Notes: generated by a model from the sequence alone, not told the origin. A stretch of DNA of 64,000 nt from Aerosticca soli (GCF_003967035.1 NZ_AP018560.1:1635001-1699000); one strand, 5' to 3'; positions 1 through 9,033 are shown, numbered from the stretch's first letter. Numbers and translations are program-made.

Positions 1-876
1 CGCCAGAACGTAACCGATCCACTCTTGCAGCATGGCAATTTCGTCGGCCTTGTCGCCGAACAGCTCGGCAAGGAATTGAAGCCAGCGCTTAGGGGCAGAC
101 GCATTCGGGTCATAGCGCCAGTCCGCACCGTTCGGCACGAACGTGTACAAGGTCGGCCTCGACTCCCCGGACACCATGTCCACGATCTCACCGCGACAGA
201 CCATGCAACCTTGCCCATCGACTTCGCGCCAACTGCCGTCCGGCTCGCGCGCGCAAGGCAAGACCAAGTCCGACGGGATCGTTTCGTTTTTCTCGATCTG
301 GAAATAGATGGTGTCGAGGTTTGGCTTCGACGTCACGAAGTCATGGATCTCACCTTCCGCATCGACCTGCCGGCAGAGCAGCAACCGCTTGTACAGGGCG
401 CTTTCCACATCCTTCTTCGCCACCAGTACCCAGCGCTGGTTCTTGTACTGGTACCAATCTTCCCGGTAGTAGACAAGAAGCCGAACGTCATCCTTGGTGA
501 AGTAGCGTTCCAGTACGACGGTCGCCGCGCCGAACGGATTGGTACGCAGCGACGGCAGCACCGGATTGCGCTCGTTATCCTCTGCGATACGCTGTTGTTG
601 ACCTTCCGTGAAGCGCCGCACTTCCTCCGCAATGCGCGGATCGTCAGTCGCCATCGTGGGCCGTTCTTTGTCCGCAGCGCCACCCGCATTTTTCTTCCGC
701 TTCGCGCGGTGCTCCTTGTCCAGCCGTTTGCGTTCCGCATCGGCACGTGCGCGGAGTTCGCTTTCACTCATCGCAGCATCTTCCTCGGCGAGCAGGCGCC
801 GCGCTTCCTCCGCAATGCGCGGATCGTCCGTGGGGCACGATGCCCCTTCGAGGTCGGGCTTGCGCTTCTTGGTCAC
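1..876 (-). CDS. Phage/plasmid primase, P4-type (3' end outside the window)
   Basis: A frame open across 292 codons to the window edge, so the C-terminal helicase part is missing. The visible part has a charged, low-complexity first ~90 residues, then a segment with VYYREDWYQYKNQRW and, at the edge, LQEWIGYVL. These resemble the region preceding the SF3 helicase in P4-alpha/D5-like primases and DUF5906-type phage polymerases. By family knowledge such proteins start replication of integrative elements or phages. I chose the GTG at 876 because it overlaps the stop of the upstream HTH gene by four bases (GTGA), which suggests translational coupling. The motif TDDPRIAEE occurs twice (coded near 615-650 and 800-840), a short internal duplication. 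Family assignment rests on motif resemblance; the Walker motifs are outside the window. Confidence 0.7.
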   Translation of the reverse strand, partial: MTKKRKPDLEGASCPTDDPRIAEEARRLLAEEDAAMSESELRARADAERKRLDKEHRAKRKKNAGGAADKERPTMATDDPRIAEEVRRFTEGQQQRIAEDNERNPVLPSLRTNPFGAATVVLERYFTKDDVRLLVYYREDWYQYKNQRWVLVAKKDVESALYKRLLLCRQVDAEGEIHDFVTSKPNLDTIYFQIEKNETIPSDLVLPCAREPDGSWREVDGQGCMVCRGEIVDMVSGESRPTLYTFVPNGADWRYDPNASAPKRWLQFLAELFGDKADEIAMLQEWIGYVLA

Positions 877-1085
877 GCACGGCTGCTCGACTTGACGCGG
901 AACTTCTCCAGCACGCGGTCGCAGGAATCGGCGTGGATGAGGGTGCGTTGACCGAGCTTGCTAACTTCGAGGTCGCCGGACTTGATGAGTTCGTAGATCG
1001 TGGAGCGGCCCACGCCGAGACGGCGCGCAGCGTCCAGCGGGGAGTACGCCAGCGGCGCGGGAGTCTTGTCGTCTTTCACGTTCAA
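873..1085 (-). CDS. Small helix-turn-helix DNA-binding protein, excisionase-like
   Basis: 70 residues. The core YSPLDAARRLGVGRSTIYELIKSGDLEVSKLGQRTLI is typical of MerR-like/AlpA/Xis helix-turn-helix proteins (PF12728 type): two helices with a tight turn followed by a small wing. Such proteins in integrated elements act as excisionases, directing integrase towards excision, or regulate element genes. It lies between the primase (four-base overlap) and the integrase block, all on the same strand, which supports an element-encoded role. Whether it binds DNA near the attachment site or at a promoter cannot be told from sequence. Confidence 0.8.
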   Translation of the reverse strand: MNVKDDKTPAPLAYSPLDAARRLGVGRSTIYELIKSGDLEVSKLGQRTLIHADSCDRVLEKFRVKSSSRA

Positions 1086-1210
1086 ATCCTCTTTCGAGAT
1101 TGGACGCGACGAAAGTGCTCGCGCCCGTACTCGTTTGGTCGAGTACGAGACGAAAGCTACGGATGAGGGGTTGGAAAGTCTTTCCGCGAAGTTGGTCTGT
1201 TTTCGCGGAT

Positions 1211-1735
1211 TTACTCGGATGCCGTTTTATCGTAGGCCCACTTCACTTGGCGATGGGCCTCGTAATACAGGTCTGAAGTTTGCGTTTTTCCTAGATTGAA
1301 TGACTTGCCAATTTTCTCGAACAAGGATTCATCTAATGCCTGTCCTTCTTTCTCAACGGCATGGCGAACAGCGAGCCAAACCTTGCTTCGCATTTCTCGA
1401 TGCTTGCGCAAGGAATGAAGATGCTTCCCCTTTTTGAATGGACGGCCAAATGCCTCATCCCAACTTCCTACGCGGCAGTTCAGAACCTTGTCGTAGGCGA
1501 GGATGTACGCCTTGCTCGCCCATGGCGGCAGCGGAAGGTCGTGGTTTGCGCAGATTCGCACAGCGGCAAGGAGTGCCGCCTTGTCGCCTTGTTCAAAGCG
1601 CTGGTGCTCGGACTCCAGTGCCAGTTCCGCATCAACCGTCCATACAGGAAGCGAAGGGTCAGTGACGTCCGCGCCGTCCTTCAAACGCTGAAGCGTCTCT
1701 TGCGCGGCATCCTCGATCTTCTTGCGAGTGCTCAT
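1211..1735 (-). CDS. Hypothetical mobile-element protein
   Basis: 174 residues, hydrophilic, with no signal peptide or membrane segment; I do not recognise the family. It has a conserved-looking middle (LPLPPWASKAYILAYDKV, then GSWDEAFGRPFKKGKHL) and a basic, helical C-terminal half. Its ATG overlaps the integrase stop by four bases (ATGA), so it is translationally coupled to the integrase and probably belongs to the same element. A DNA-binding or replication-accessory role is possible but not shown. Confidence 0.7.
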   Translation of the reverse strand: MSTRKKIEDAAQETLQRLKDGADVTDPSLPVWTVDAELALESEHQRFEQGDKAALLAAVRICANHDLPLPPWASKAYILAYDKVLNCRVGSWDEAFGRPFKKGKHLHSLRKHREMRSKVWLAVRHAVEKEGQALDESLFEKIGKSFNLGKTQTSDLYYEAHRQVKWAYDKTASE

Positions 1736-2952
1736 GCCTTCACCCCTTCACGAATCCCCGTCACGTTGCCGGCAGGAGCAGCCTTCGCGCAATACTTCGC
1801 CCAATCCGCCATGAGCCGGGCGCGCTTGTTGAGCAAGTCGGTTCGACGGTACACCGCCTCAACGCCTTGGACAGCGTGCGCCAGCGCGGCCTCGGCGACA
1901 TCGCGCGGATAGGCGGTCTGGTCAGCGGCCCAATCGCGGAAGGTGCTGCGGAAGCCGTGGGCGTCGAACCCGGGGCGAATGGTGCGCAGCGCCTTGAGCA
2001 TGGCGGCGGTCGTGATCGGCTGGCCTTTCTTCGTGCCGGGGAACACATAGACACTGACGCGTTGCAGCTTGCGCAGCAACGCGACGGCGGGTGGCGAGAG
2101 TGGCACGCGATGTTCCTTGCCTGCCTTCATGCGCTCGCCCGGAATCGTCCACGTCGCGCCTTCCAAGTCAAACTCAGCCCATTGCGCACCGGCCACTTCG
2201 CCGGGCCGGCAGGCCGTCAGGATTTGAAGCTCAAGCGCGCTCGCGCCGAGTCCCTTTTGCTGACGTAGTTCGGCCATGAATGCGCCGGCCTCGCTGTAGG
2301 GCAGCGCGGCGCGGTGTTCGACGTTCTTGAGCTTGGTCGGCTTCGGCAGCAACTTGTCGAGGTGGCCGCGCCAGCGCGCCGGATTCTCGCCAGTGCGGAA
2401 CTCGCGAGCCGTCGCCCAATTCAACACCGCTTCGATGCGCTGCCGGACGCGAGTGGCGGTTTCGGTCTTGGTCGTCCAGATCGGTTCCAGCGCCTTGATG
2501 ACGAGGGCAGTATCAATCTCGGCAACGGGGAGCGGGAGCAGCGAGGCGCAGTAGGTGTCGAGCGTGGATTGCCACTGGGCGGCGTGCTTGGCGTTGCGCC
2601 AACTCTCGCGGTGCGCGTCCATGTACTTCTCGCAGCACTGGCCGAAGGTGAGCCGCCGGGCGCGTTCGAGCTTCACAGCGGCGCGAGCCTGCCGCGCGGC
2701 ATCAATGGGGTCGATACCTTCGCGCACCTGCTGGCGATAGGTTGCCGCGCGGCGGCGGGCTTCCTCCAGCGTGACGTCCCAGACCGGGCCGAGTCCCTTG
2801 TCCCGGAGCTTGCCGGTCGTCCGGTCGCGCCAGCGGAACACCCAAGTCTTGCTCAGATCGGGCCGCACAAAAAGGTACAACCCTCCGCCATCGCCATAGC
2901 GTCCGGGTGCCTTCCGATTCTTCACTGACAAGGCTGTGAGCCGATTATTCAT
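1732..2952 (-). CDS. Tyrosine recombinase / integrase, DUF4102 type
   Basis: 406 residues. The N-terminal ~90 residues form the DUF4102 arm-binding domain (GDGGGLYLFVRP, KTWVFRWRD, LEEARRRA). A SAM-like core-binding domain follows, then the catalytic domain with the expected residues: Arg in TACRPGEV, Lys in KAGKEHRVPL, HxxR in HGFR, His in LAH and the nucleophile Tyr in VYRRTD. It therefore looks intact and active. It would catalyse integration or excision of the element whose primase and excisionase lie to its left. The ATG at 2952 is preceded on its own strand by a good GGAGG ribosome site. Paired repeats lie just upstream. Confidence 0.95.
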   Translation of the reverse strand: MNNRLTALSVKNRKAPGRYGDGGGLYLFVRPDLSKTWVFRWRDRTTGKLRDKGLGPVWDVTLEEARRRAATYRQQVREGIDPIDAARQARAAVKLERARRLTFGQCCEKYMDAHRESWRNAKHAAQWQSTLDTYCASLLPLPVAEIDTALVIKALEPIWTTKTETATRVRQRIEAVLNWATAREFRTGENPARWRGHLDKLLPKPTKLKNVEHRAALPYSEAGAFMAELRQQKGLGASALELQILTACRPGEVAGAQWAEFDLEGATWTIPGERMKAGKEHRVPLSPPAVALLRKLQRVSVYVFPGTKKGQPITTAAMLKALRTIRPGFDAHGFRSTFRDWAADQTAYPRDVAEAALAHAVQGVEAVYRRTDLLNKRARLMADWAKYCAKAAPAGNVTGIREGVKA

Positions 2953-2972
2953 ATGCCTCCGCCAAACCCGTA

Positions 2973-2993
2973 GTCCCTACTTTCGTCCCTACT
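2973..2993. repeat. Two direct repeats upstream of the integrase
   Basis: The nonamer GTCCCTACT occurs at 2973-2981 and again at 2985-2993, a 12-bp offset (about one helical turn), directly before the integrase ribosome site. The spacing suits paired protein-binding sites, such as integrase arm sites or an operator. No experimental or database support is available here. Confidence 0.4.
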
Positions 2994-3438
2994 TAGTATA
3001 GCCGCTGTAGGCGGATTCTAGCGAACGGACTCGGACGTGGTTAGACAGAAAAAGTCTTGCATCACAAAAGCTTGTAGGCATATTTTCGGAAGCGGACGAA
3101 TGGGGACGGATAAGCCTTTCCCGGACACTCTCTCCGCCATACCTCGTCAGTGCATTGGAAGGGCGCTCGATGGGTGAGCGTTCATCCGTGGGATCCAGCC
3201 GGCAAATGGGGACGGACCGGCTACGTTGAGAGCCCCGATGGAAGGTTCCGCGACGAGTGCTGGCTCCTCTCACGGGGTGCTGGTCATGGCCATGATTTCA
3301 AGCCAAAACGCGACGTCGAGCGATGGCTCCGCCTGCACTGCACTCGTGCGCGCGCTCCCGATCCGCGTCCAGGGGTCTTGTCAGCACGGGTTCTTTCGCA
3401 CGCGGGCACTCCGTGCGACACACTCGCAACCTTGAGCC
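2994..3438. other. Gene-free stretch between integrase and purF, with possible att remnant
   Basis: No convincing coding frame. It contains two copies of AATGGGGACGGA (near 3099-3110 and 3205-3216), a motif I associate with dispersed repeats in xanthomonad-like genomes. It also contains ACTCTCTCCGCCA ending at 3139, which matches what the 3' end of a bacterial tRNA-Ser (discriminator G plus CCA) looks like. No complete tRNA can be folded around it. It could be the attachment-site copy left when the element integrated into a tRNA-Ser outside the window. No U-tract terminator for purF was seen. Confidence 0.35.
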
Positions 3439-4947
3439 CTACGAAACCACCCCTGGCCCCAAGACCGGGGCCGGGTCACCGCGACGTGCGGCCTTGGCGT
3501 CGTCCGAGCGCAGCATTTCGATCTGGCGCAGGTAATGCGCGTCCAGGCCGGTGACGTAATCGCCGTTGAAGCAGGACGTGTCGAAGCGGTCGAGCGCCTC
3601 GTTGCCGTCGCGCACGGCCCAAATGAGATCGTCCAGATCCTGATAGATCAGCCAGTCCGCACCGAGCAGTCGCTCGACCTCCGCCTCGGTGCGGCCGGCG
3701 GCGATGAGTTCGGCGGCGGCCGGCATGTCGATGCCATAGACGTTGGGATAGCGCACCGGCGGCGCCGCGGAGGCGAAGAACACTTGACGGGCACCGGCAT
3801 CGCGGGCCATCTGGATGATCTGCCGCGAGGTGGTGCCGCGGACGATGGAATCGTCGACCAGCAGCACGGTCTTGCGGCGGAATTCCAGCTCGACCGCATT
3901 CAGCTTGCGGCGCACCGATTTCACCCGTTCCTCCTGACCCGGCATGATGAAGGTACGTCCGACATAGCGGTTCTTGACGAAGCCTTCGCGGAAAGGCACG
4001 CCGAGCACCTCGGCGAGCGCGCTGGCCGCGGTGCGCGCGGTGTCGGGAATCGGAATCACTGCGTCGATGCCATGCTGCGGGCGCAGCCTGCGGATCTTCT
4101 CGGCCAGTTTCTGGCCCATGCGCAGACGCGCCTTGTAGACCGAGACGTCCTCGATCATGGAGTCGGGCCGGGCGAGATAGACGTACTCGAAGATGCACGG
4201 CGCGTGGACCGCGCCGGCGGCGCAGATGCGCGTGTGCAGCTGGCCCTCTTCGGTGACCAGCACCGCTTCGCCGGGCGCCACGTCGCGCAACCGCTTGAAG
4301 CCGAGCACGTCGAGCGCGACCGACTCGGAGGCGATCGCATATTCGCGGCCCTGCGCGGTGAGGCGCTCGCCGAGCACCAGCGGACGGATACCGTGCGGGT
4401 CGCGAAAGGCGATGAGGCCGTGGCCACGGATCAGCGCCAGGCAGGCATAGCCGCCACGCGCGCGCGCGTGCACGCCCGCCACGGCCTTGAAGATCTCATC
4501 CGGACTCAAGTGCAGCCGGGCCTGGATCTCGAGCTCGTGGGCCAGCACGTTGAGCAGCACCTCGGAATCCGAATCGGTGTTGACGTGCCGGCGGTCGTCC
4601 TCGAACACCGCACGGCGCAGCTCGGCGGTGTTGATGAGGTTGCCGTTGTGCGCGAAGGCGATGCCGTAGGGGGAATTGACGTAGAACGGCTGCGCCTCGT
4701 CGACGTCGTCGGAACCCGCGGTCGGATAGCGGCAATGGCCGATGCCGATACGGCCGCGCAGCCGGCTCATCGCGTGCTGGGTGAAGACGTCGCGGACCAG
4801 CCCGTTGCCCTTGTGCACGCGCAGCTTGTCGCCTTCGATGGTGGCGATGCCGGCCGCGTCCTGGCCGCGATGCTGCAGCACGGTGAGGCCGTCGTAGAGT
4901 GCCGAGGCCACTTCGGTGACGCCGACGATGCCGATGATTCCGCACAT
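3439..4947 (-). CDS. purF: Amidophosphoribosyltransferase
   Basis: Catalyses the first step of purine synthesis: PRPP plus glutamine to 5-phosphoribosylamine. The protein begins MCGIIGIVG, giving the N-terminal Cys nucleophile of class II glutaminases after Met removal; for that reason I start at 4947 rather than four codons upstream. The glutaminase domain covers about residues 1-230 ([10 protein letters not shown]-like motif, AHNGNL). The phosphoribosyltransferase domain follows, with the PRPP loop [13 protein letters not shown] and the usual catalytic-loop region. 502 residues is the normal length. It is the last gene of a leftward SPOR protein-cvpA-purF group, an order widely conserved in gammaproteobacteria. 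Confidence 0.98.
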   Translation of the reverse strand: MCGIIGIVGVTEVASALYDGLTVLQHRGQDAAGIATIEGDKLRVHKGNGLVRDVFTQHAMSRLRGRIGIGHCRYPTAGSDDVDEAQPFYVNSPYGIAFAHNGNLINTAELRRAVFEDDRRHVNTDSDSEVLLNVLAHELEIQARLHLSPDEIFKAVAGVHARARGGYACLALIRGHGLIAFRDPHGIRPLVLGERLTAQGREYAIASESVALDVLGFKRLRDVAPGEAVLVTEEGQLHTRICAAGAVHAPCIFEYVYLARPDSMIEDVSVYKARLRMGQKLAEKIRRLRPQHGIDAVIPIPDTARTAASALAEVLGVPFREGFVKNRYVGRTFIMPGQEERVKSVRRKLNAVELEFRRKTVLLVDDSIVRGTTSRQIIQMARDAGARQVFFASAAPPVRYPNVYGIDMPAAAELIAAGRTEAEVERLLGADWLIYQDLDDLIWAVRDGNEALDRFDTSCFNGDYVTGLDAHYLRQIEMLRSDDAKAARRGDPAPVLGPGVVS

Positions 4948-4975
4948 GATGGGGAGCAACTCTTTTGGCGAAAAA

Positions 4976-5536
4976 TCACAAGGGGAACGGCGCGCGTGCG
5001 CTCGCCGAGGTGGCCGGCGCGTCGAGCGCTGGCGGGCGGCCGTCGTCCGAAAAGGCCAGGCGGCGGCGTACGTGCTCGGGCAGATACTGTCCGAGCCATG
5101 CCGCGGTGTCCCTGAAATGGGGCAGCAAGGCCGACTGGCGCCACCACGGGTCGTGCGCGAAGGCGGTGAGTCCGACCAGGGCGATCGCCAGGATCACCAG
5201 CAGCACGCCGCGGGCGAGGCCGAACAGCATGCCGAGCAGGCGGTCCAGGCCGCCCAGACCCGTGCCGACCACGAGCCGCACGATGAGGAAACGCAGCAAC
5301 GCACCGACGATGAGGACCAGCACGAAGCAAACGACATAACCCACCGCCAGCCGCAGTGCGGACGATGCGATGCGCTGCCCGAACAGGGCGGCCAGCGATG
5401 GCCCGTAGAGCCAGGCCAGCCAGAGGGCGGCGATCCAGGTCGCCAGCGCCAGCACTTCCGACACCAGTCCCCGCCACAGCCCGATCAGGGCCGACAGGGC
5501 CAGCACGCCGAGGATGAGATAGTCGATCCCGTTCAT
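4976..5536 (-). CDS. cvpA: Colicin V production protein CvpA family
   Basis: 186 residues with four predicted membrane helices in the N-terminal 130 residues (for example [18 protein letters not shown] and [19 protein letters not shown]), then a polar tail. This is the CvpA/PF02674 pattern. The protein was first linked to colicin V production in E. coli and to envelope homeostasis; its exact biochemistry is not settled. It sits 28 bp upstream of purF and 22 bp downstream of the SPOR-domain gene, so co-transcription is likely. Confidence 0.92.
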   Translation of the reverse strand: MNGIDYLILGVLALSALIGLWRGLVSEVLALATWIAALWLAWLYGPSLAALFGQRIASSALRLAVGYVVCFVLVLIVGALLRFLIVRLVVGTGLGGLDRLLGMLFGLARGVLLVILAIALVGLTAFAHDPWWRQSALLPHFRDTAAWLGQYLPEHVRRRLAFSDDGRPPALDAPATSASARAPFPL

Positions 5537-5558
5537 CGGCTGGGGCCACGGCGGGATT

Positions 5559-6608
5559 TCAAGGCACGGTCACGACGTTGCCGGCGAGGCCGAGCTGGGT
5601 CTTGAGCTGATCGCGCAGCCGCTCGGCATCGGCGCGCTGGGTCTGCGGGCCCACGCGGACCCGCCACAGCCGCTTGCCGCCGACCTCGACGCTGTCCACG
5701 AAACCGTCGAAACCATGGGCACGCAGGCGGTCGCGCAAGGCATTGGCATCGCCCTGGCTGGCCATGGCCGCCACCTGCACCGCGAAGCCGCCGACGCGGC
5801 CCGGCGCAGCGGCGCTCCTGGCCGCGGCCGGCGCCGGACTCGCGGTGTCGGCGCGCTGGTCGCTGGCGCCGCTTTCCAGCCGCGCCGGCACGCCGCTGAT
5901 GCTCTGGGCGATCTTGAGCCGGGCGGCTTCGGCCGCCGCCCGGGTCTCGAAGGGGCCGGCGCTGACCTGGGTCAGCGACTTGCCGCCCTGCTGCAACGGA
6001 TGGCTGGCGACGGGATAGCCCAGTGCACGCACTTTCTGGATGAGGTTCTGCGCCCCGCTCGCCGAGGCGTAGGCGCCGAGATTGATGAGGTAATGCCCGC
6101 GCGTCGCGGTGCCGGCCGCCAGGTCGGTCTTGGGCGCGCTGGGCGCGTCGGCCTTGGGCGCCACGGCCGGGGCCGGCGTCCGCGGCTTGATCAGCGGCTC
6201 GCTTGGGGACGGCTTGGCCGGCACAGGTGGCTGAGCCGGGGCCGGCGTGGGCGTGCCCGCGGCGCTGCTGACGGTCGTGGGCTCGGGTGGCCGCCCCGCC
6301 TCCGGATCGGTCTCGACGTCGCGCGGCCGGTTGGAGCCGATGTTGACGGTGGCCAGCCGGTCCGAAGGGGCACCCGCCGCGGGCGGCGGCGTGGTGACGA
6401 CGGCCGCCCCCTGCCCCGGGCTCGCGGAAGTGGCCGGCGGTAGGGCCAGGTCCATGGTCCGGGTCTTGAGCTCGCGGTCCGGCGCCGGCGGCAGATCCAG
6501 GCTCGCGTTCTGTTCGCCGCCGGCCGGCGGGCTGCTGGAAAAGAACATCGGCACGAAGATGACCGCCAAGGCGATCAGGATGGCGGCACCCAGCAGACGA
6601 GTTTTCAA
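5559..6608 (-). CDS. dedD: SPOR-domain envelope protein, DedD-like
   Basis: 349 residues: a single N-terminal membrane helix (residues about 4-23, LLGAAILIALAVIFVPMFF), a long Pro/Ala-rich periplasmic linker, and two SPOR domains. One begins around residue 170 (YLINLGAYAS) and one around residue 270 (GGFAVQVAAMASQGDANAL). SPOR domains bind denuded septal peptidoglycan, and DedD proteins assist cell division. A second SPOR domain is more than the single one of E. coli DedD. Position directly before cvpA-purF matches the conserved gene order, though folC, often upstream, is absent here. Confidence 0.85.
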   Translation of the reverse strand: MKTRLLGAAILIALAVIFVPMFFSSSPPAGGEQNASLDLPPAPDRELKTRTMDLALPPATSASPGQGAAVVTTPPPAAGAPSDRLATVNIGSNRPRDVETDPEAGRPPEPTTVSSAAGTPTPAPAQPPVPAKPSPSEPLIKPRTPAPAVAPKADAPSAPKTDLAAGTATRGHYLINLGAYASASGAQNLIQKVRALGYPVASHPLQQGGKSLTQVSAGPFETRAAAEAARLKIAQSISGVPARLESGASDQRADTASPAPAAARSAAAPGRVGGFAVQVAAMASQGDANALRDRLRAHGFDGFVDSVEVGGKRLWRVRVGPQTQRADAERLRDQLKTQLGLAGNVVTVP

Positions 6609-6640
6609 AACGGGCTCCAGGACAAGCGGCAGCGCCGCCG

Positions 6641-6646
6641 ATTATA
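6641..6646 (-). promoter_or_regulatory. -10 element upstream of dedD-cvpA-purF
   Basis: A perfect TATAAT on the minus strand, 32 bp before the dedD start and outside lolA. The sequence 16-18 bp upstream is G+C-rich and gives no recognisable -35 box, so this is a partial promoter call. Confidence 0.45.
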
Positions 6647-6669
6647 CCCGCCCGCCCTTGGACGCAGGC

Positions 6670-7317
6670 TCAATGCGAGAGCGGCTGGGTGGTGATGACC
6701 GGCAGATCGCCGATCACGTCGACGCCCGGCGGCGGCGTGAAGGTGAACGTGTCCGGCGGCAGTGGAACGTTGCGCCGCCAGTCGCTGAAGCGGATGTCGG
6801 TGAGCGCGCCGAGCGCGTCGCGAAACTGCATCCGGGCCAGCCCTTGCGCATCGAAACCGAGGTCGGCGTATTCGAACTGCGGATCCCTGGCCGTCGAGGT
6901 CAGCCGCAGCCAGAGCAGACCGTCGCGCGCGCCCTCCTCGCTGACCTTGAACTCGCGGTCGATCTGCTTGAGGTCGGTAAGCACGGTGAGCGGGCTGTGC
7001 GCCTCCTCGCTGCTCTGCACGCGCACCGTCACCTGCTCGAGTTCCGGGTCGTAGAGCCAGACACGGCTGCCGTCGGCCACGATCAGCTGGCGATACGGCG
7101 TCTGCGTCTCCCAGCGGAACTGCCGCGGTGCCTCGAGCGCGAGCACGCCGGCGCTGGTCTTGGGCGGCTCGCCCTCGCCGCCGGTCAAGGTCTGGGTAAA
7201 GCGTCCGGTGAGCGAATGCAGCCCGCCGGCGAAGGCGTCCAGCCGCGAACGCGCGGTGTCGGCGGCATGAGCAAACGCGGTCGAGGCGATCAGCAGCAAA
7301 GCCAGCAGCCGTTTCAT
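6670..7317 (-). CDS. lolA: Outer-membrane lipoprotein carrier protein LolA
   Basis: Periplasmic chaperone that accepts lipoproteins from LolCDE and delivers them to the outer membrane. I start at 7317 because that gives a clean signal peptide (MKRLLALLLIASTAFAHA, cleavage after AHA) and a mature protein of about 197 residues, the usual size. An upstream in-frame ATG at 7350 overlaps the apbC stop and would spoil the signal peptide. The mature part has the LolA pattern LxxxxGRFTQT, PRQFRWETQTPYRQLIVADG and VWLYDPELEQV. It is in the same direction as, and close behind, apbC. Confidence 0.93.
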   Translation of the reverse strand: MKRLLALLLIASTAFAHAADTARSRLDAFAGGLHSLTGRFTQTLTGGEGEPPKTSAGVLALEAPRQFRWETQTPYRQLIVADGSRVWLYDPELEQVTVRVQSSEEAHSPLTVLTDLKQIDREFKVSEEGARDGLLWLRLTSTARDPQFEYADLGFDAQGLARMQFRDALGALTDIRFSDWRRNVPLPPDTFTFTPPPGVDVIGDLPVITTQPLSH

Positions 7318-7346
7318 ACGGGGTCGGTTCCGGTCGTGAAGCATGG

Positions 7347-8429
7347 TCATGGCGTGCCCTGCACCTTGAGCGGCCCCAGCGTCCGGTTGACCGGCGTGAG
7401 GGCGAGGTGGCCGGCGGTACGGCGGGCGATCTCCCGATAGCGGGCGGCCAGGTCCGAGGCCGGCATCGCCGCCACCGTCGGCGTGCCGCCGTCGGCCTGC
7501 TCGCGGATGCGGATGTCCAGCGGCAGCGAGCCGAGATAGGCAACGCCGTACTGCCCGGCCATGCGCGCGCCGCCGCCTTCGCCGAAGATGGGTTCCTCGT
7601 GGCCGCAGTGCGAGCAGACGTGCGTGGCCATGTTCTCGATGACACCGAGCACCGGCACGCCGACTTTCTCGAACATCTTGAGCGCGCGACGGGCATCGAG
7701 CAGGGCGATGTCCTGCGGCGTGGTGACGATCACCGCGCCGGCCACCGGCACCTTCTGCGCCAGCGTGAGCTGGATGTCGCCGGTGCCGGGCGGCAGGTCC
7801 ACGAGCAAGTAATCGAGCGCGTCCCAGCGGGTGTCGTTGAGCAGCTGCATCAGCGCCTGGGTGACCATCGGTCCGCGCCAGATCATCGGCGCGTCCTCAT
7901 CCACCAGCAGGCCGATCGACATCGCCTGCACGCCGTGCGCGCTCATCGGCACGATGCTCTTGCCGTCCGGCGATTGCGGCCGGCCGGCGATGCCGAGCAT
8001 GCGCGGCTGGCTGGGGCCGTAGATGTCGGCATCGAGCACGCCCGTGCGCGCGCCCTCGGCGGCGAGCGCGAGCGCGAGATTGGCCGCCACCGTGGACTTG
8101 CCGACGCCGCCCTTGCCGGAGGCGATCGCGAGGATGTTCTTGACGTTGGGCAGCGGCGTCAGCGTGCCCTGCACCTTGTGCGGCTGCACGCGCCAGGCGA
8201 CCGACACCGTCGCCGCGGCGATGGCCGGATCGGCCTCCAGCGCCGCGCGCGCCTGCGCGGCCAGCGCGTCGGCGACACCGGCGGCCGGATAGCCGAGCAG
8301 CAGATCGACCGAAACCCGCGCGCCATCCACGCCGATCGCGCGAATCGCACCGGCGAGCGGCGCGCCGGTGGCCGGATCGATCACCTCGCCGAGTAGCCGG
8401 CGTACCGCGGTTTCATGCGTCTGCGTCAT
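7347..8429 (-). CDS. apbC: Iron-sulfur cluster carrier protein ApbC/Mrp (P-loop ATPase)
   Basis: 360 residues. An N-terminal MIP18/DUF59-like domain (about residues 5-95) is followed by a Mrp/NBP35-type ATPase with a deviant Walker A (ASGKGGVGKSTVAANLA), the switch DADIYGPSQPRMLGI, and the paired cysteines of CSHCGHEE that bind a bridging Fe-S cluster. Family members bind and pass on 4Fe-4S clusters. A CATAAT hexamer on the minus strand near 8455-8460 may be its -10 element. Upstream the divergent DUF2147 gene begins 138 bp away. Confidence 0.95.
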   Translation of the reverse strand: MTQTHETAVRRLLGEVIDPATGAPLAGAIRAIGVDGARVSVDLLLGYPAAGVADALAAQARAALEADPAIAAATVSVAWRVQPHKVQGTLTPLPNVKNILAIASGKGGVGKSTVAANLALALAAEGARTGVLDADIYGPSQPRMLGIAGRPQSPDGKSIVPMSAHGVQAMSIGLLVDEDAPMIWRGPMVTQALMQLLNDTRWDALDYLLVDLPPGTGDIQLTLAQKVPVAGAVIVTTPQDIALLDARRALKMFEKVGVPVLGVIENMATHVCSHCGHEEPIFGEGGGARMAGQYGVAYLGSLPLDIRIREQADGGTPTVAAMPASDLAARYREIARRTAGHLALTPVNRTLGPLKVQGTP

Positions 8430-8567
8430 GCGTCACCTGCATTTGCGAACCTGTCATTATGCCAGCGACCCGCACCCGGGCACCGCGCATGGCGCAATGC
8501 AACTTGACCGCAAGGCAACACCGCGGCGAGGCTCGCAACACCATACGATCACGTACGGAGGGGTTCC

Positions 8568-9020
8568 ATGACACGCGCATCCATCCCGCTGCTCGCCGGC
8601 CTCGGCCTGCTGCTCTGCCTGCCGCTCGCCCACGCGGTCGACCGCAATACCCCGGTGGGCACCTGGACCACCATCGACGATGAGACCCATCGGCCCAAGT
8701 CGATCGTCCAGATCGAGGACGTCGACGGCGAGCTGCGCGGCAAGGTGTTGCAAGTGCTGGCCTCGGAACAGGGCCCGCATCCGGTGTGCAGCGCCTGCGA
8801 GGGGGAACGCAAGAACCAGCCGATCGAAGGCATGGTGATCCTGTGGGGAGTCAAGCGCGACGGCGATACCTGGAGCGGCGGCCAGATCCTCGACCCCAAG
8901 AGCGGCAAGGTCTACAAGGTCAAGCTCAAGCCCATCGAGGGTGGCGACAAGCTCGAGGTGCGCGGCTATATCGGCTTCTCGCTGCTCGGCCGCACCCAGG
9001 TGTGGGAACGGCGCGAGTAA
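8568..9020 (+). CDS. DUF2147 secreted protein
   Basis: 150 residues with a clear Sec signal peptide (residues 1-23, ending LAHA). The mature DUF2147 domain contains PVGTWTTIDDETHRPKSIVQI, a CSAC pair and GGQILDPKSGKVYKVKL, ending with the beta-strand WERR. The family is periplasmic and of unknown function; the fold is thought to be a small beta-barrel. The GGAGGGG site seven bases before ATG fixes the start. The two cysteines may form a disulfide or bind metal, which is inference. Confidence 0.88.
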   Translation: MTRASIPLLAGLGLLLCLPLAHAVDRNTPVGTWTTIDDETHRPKSIVQIEDVDGELRGKVLQVLASEQGPHPVCSACEGERKNQPIEGMVILWGVKRDGDTWSGGQILDPKSGKVYKVKLKPIEGGDKLEVRGYIGFSLLGRTQVWERRE

Positions 9021-9033
9021 GGCCAGGAATCAT

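Noticed and set aside
3090-3142. Complete tRNA-Ser gene
   Set aside because: Only the last dozen or so bases look like a tRNA 3' end; no D-arm, anticodon arm or matching 5' acceptor strand could be found upstream.
3370-3440. Terminator for purF
   Set aside because: A TCGCACG/CGTGCGA stem follows the purF stop on the minus strand but is not followed by a U-tract.
7407-8396. Long + strand open frame opposite apbC
   Set aside because: Antisense shadow of apbC with no domain, no ribosome site and Arg/His-rich composition.
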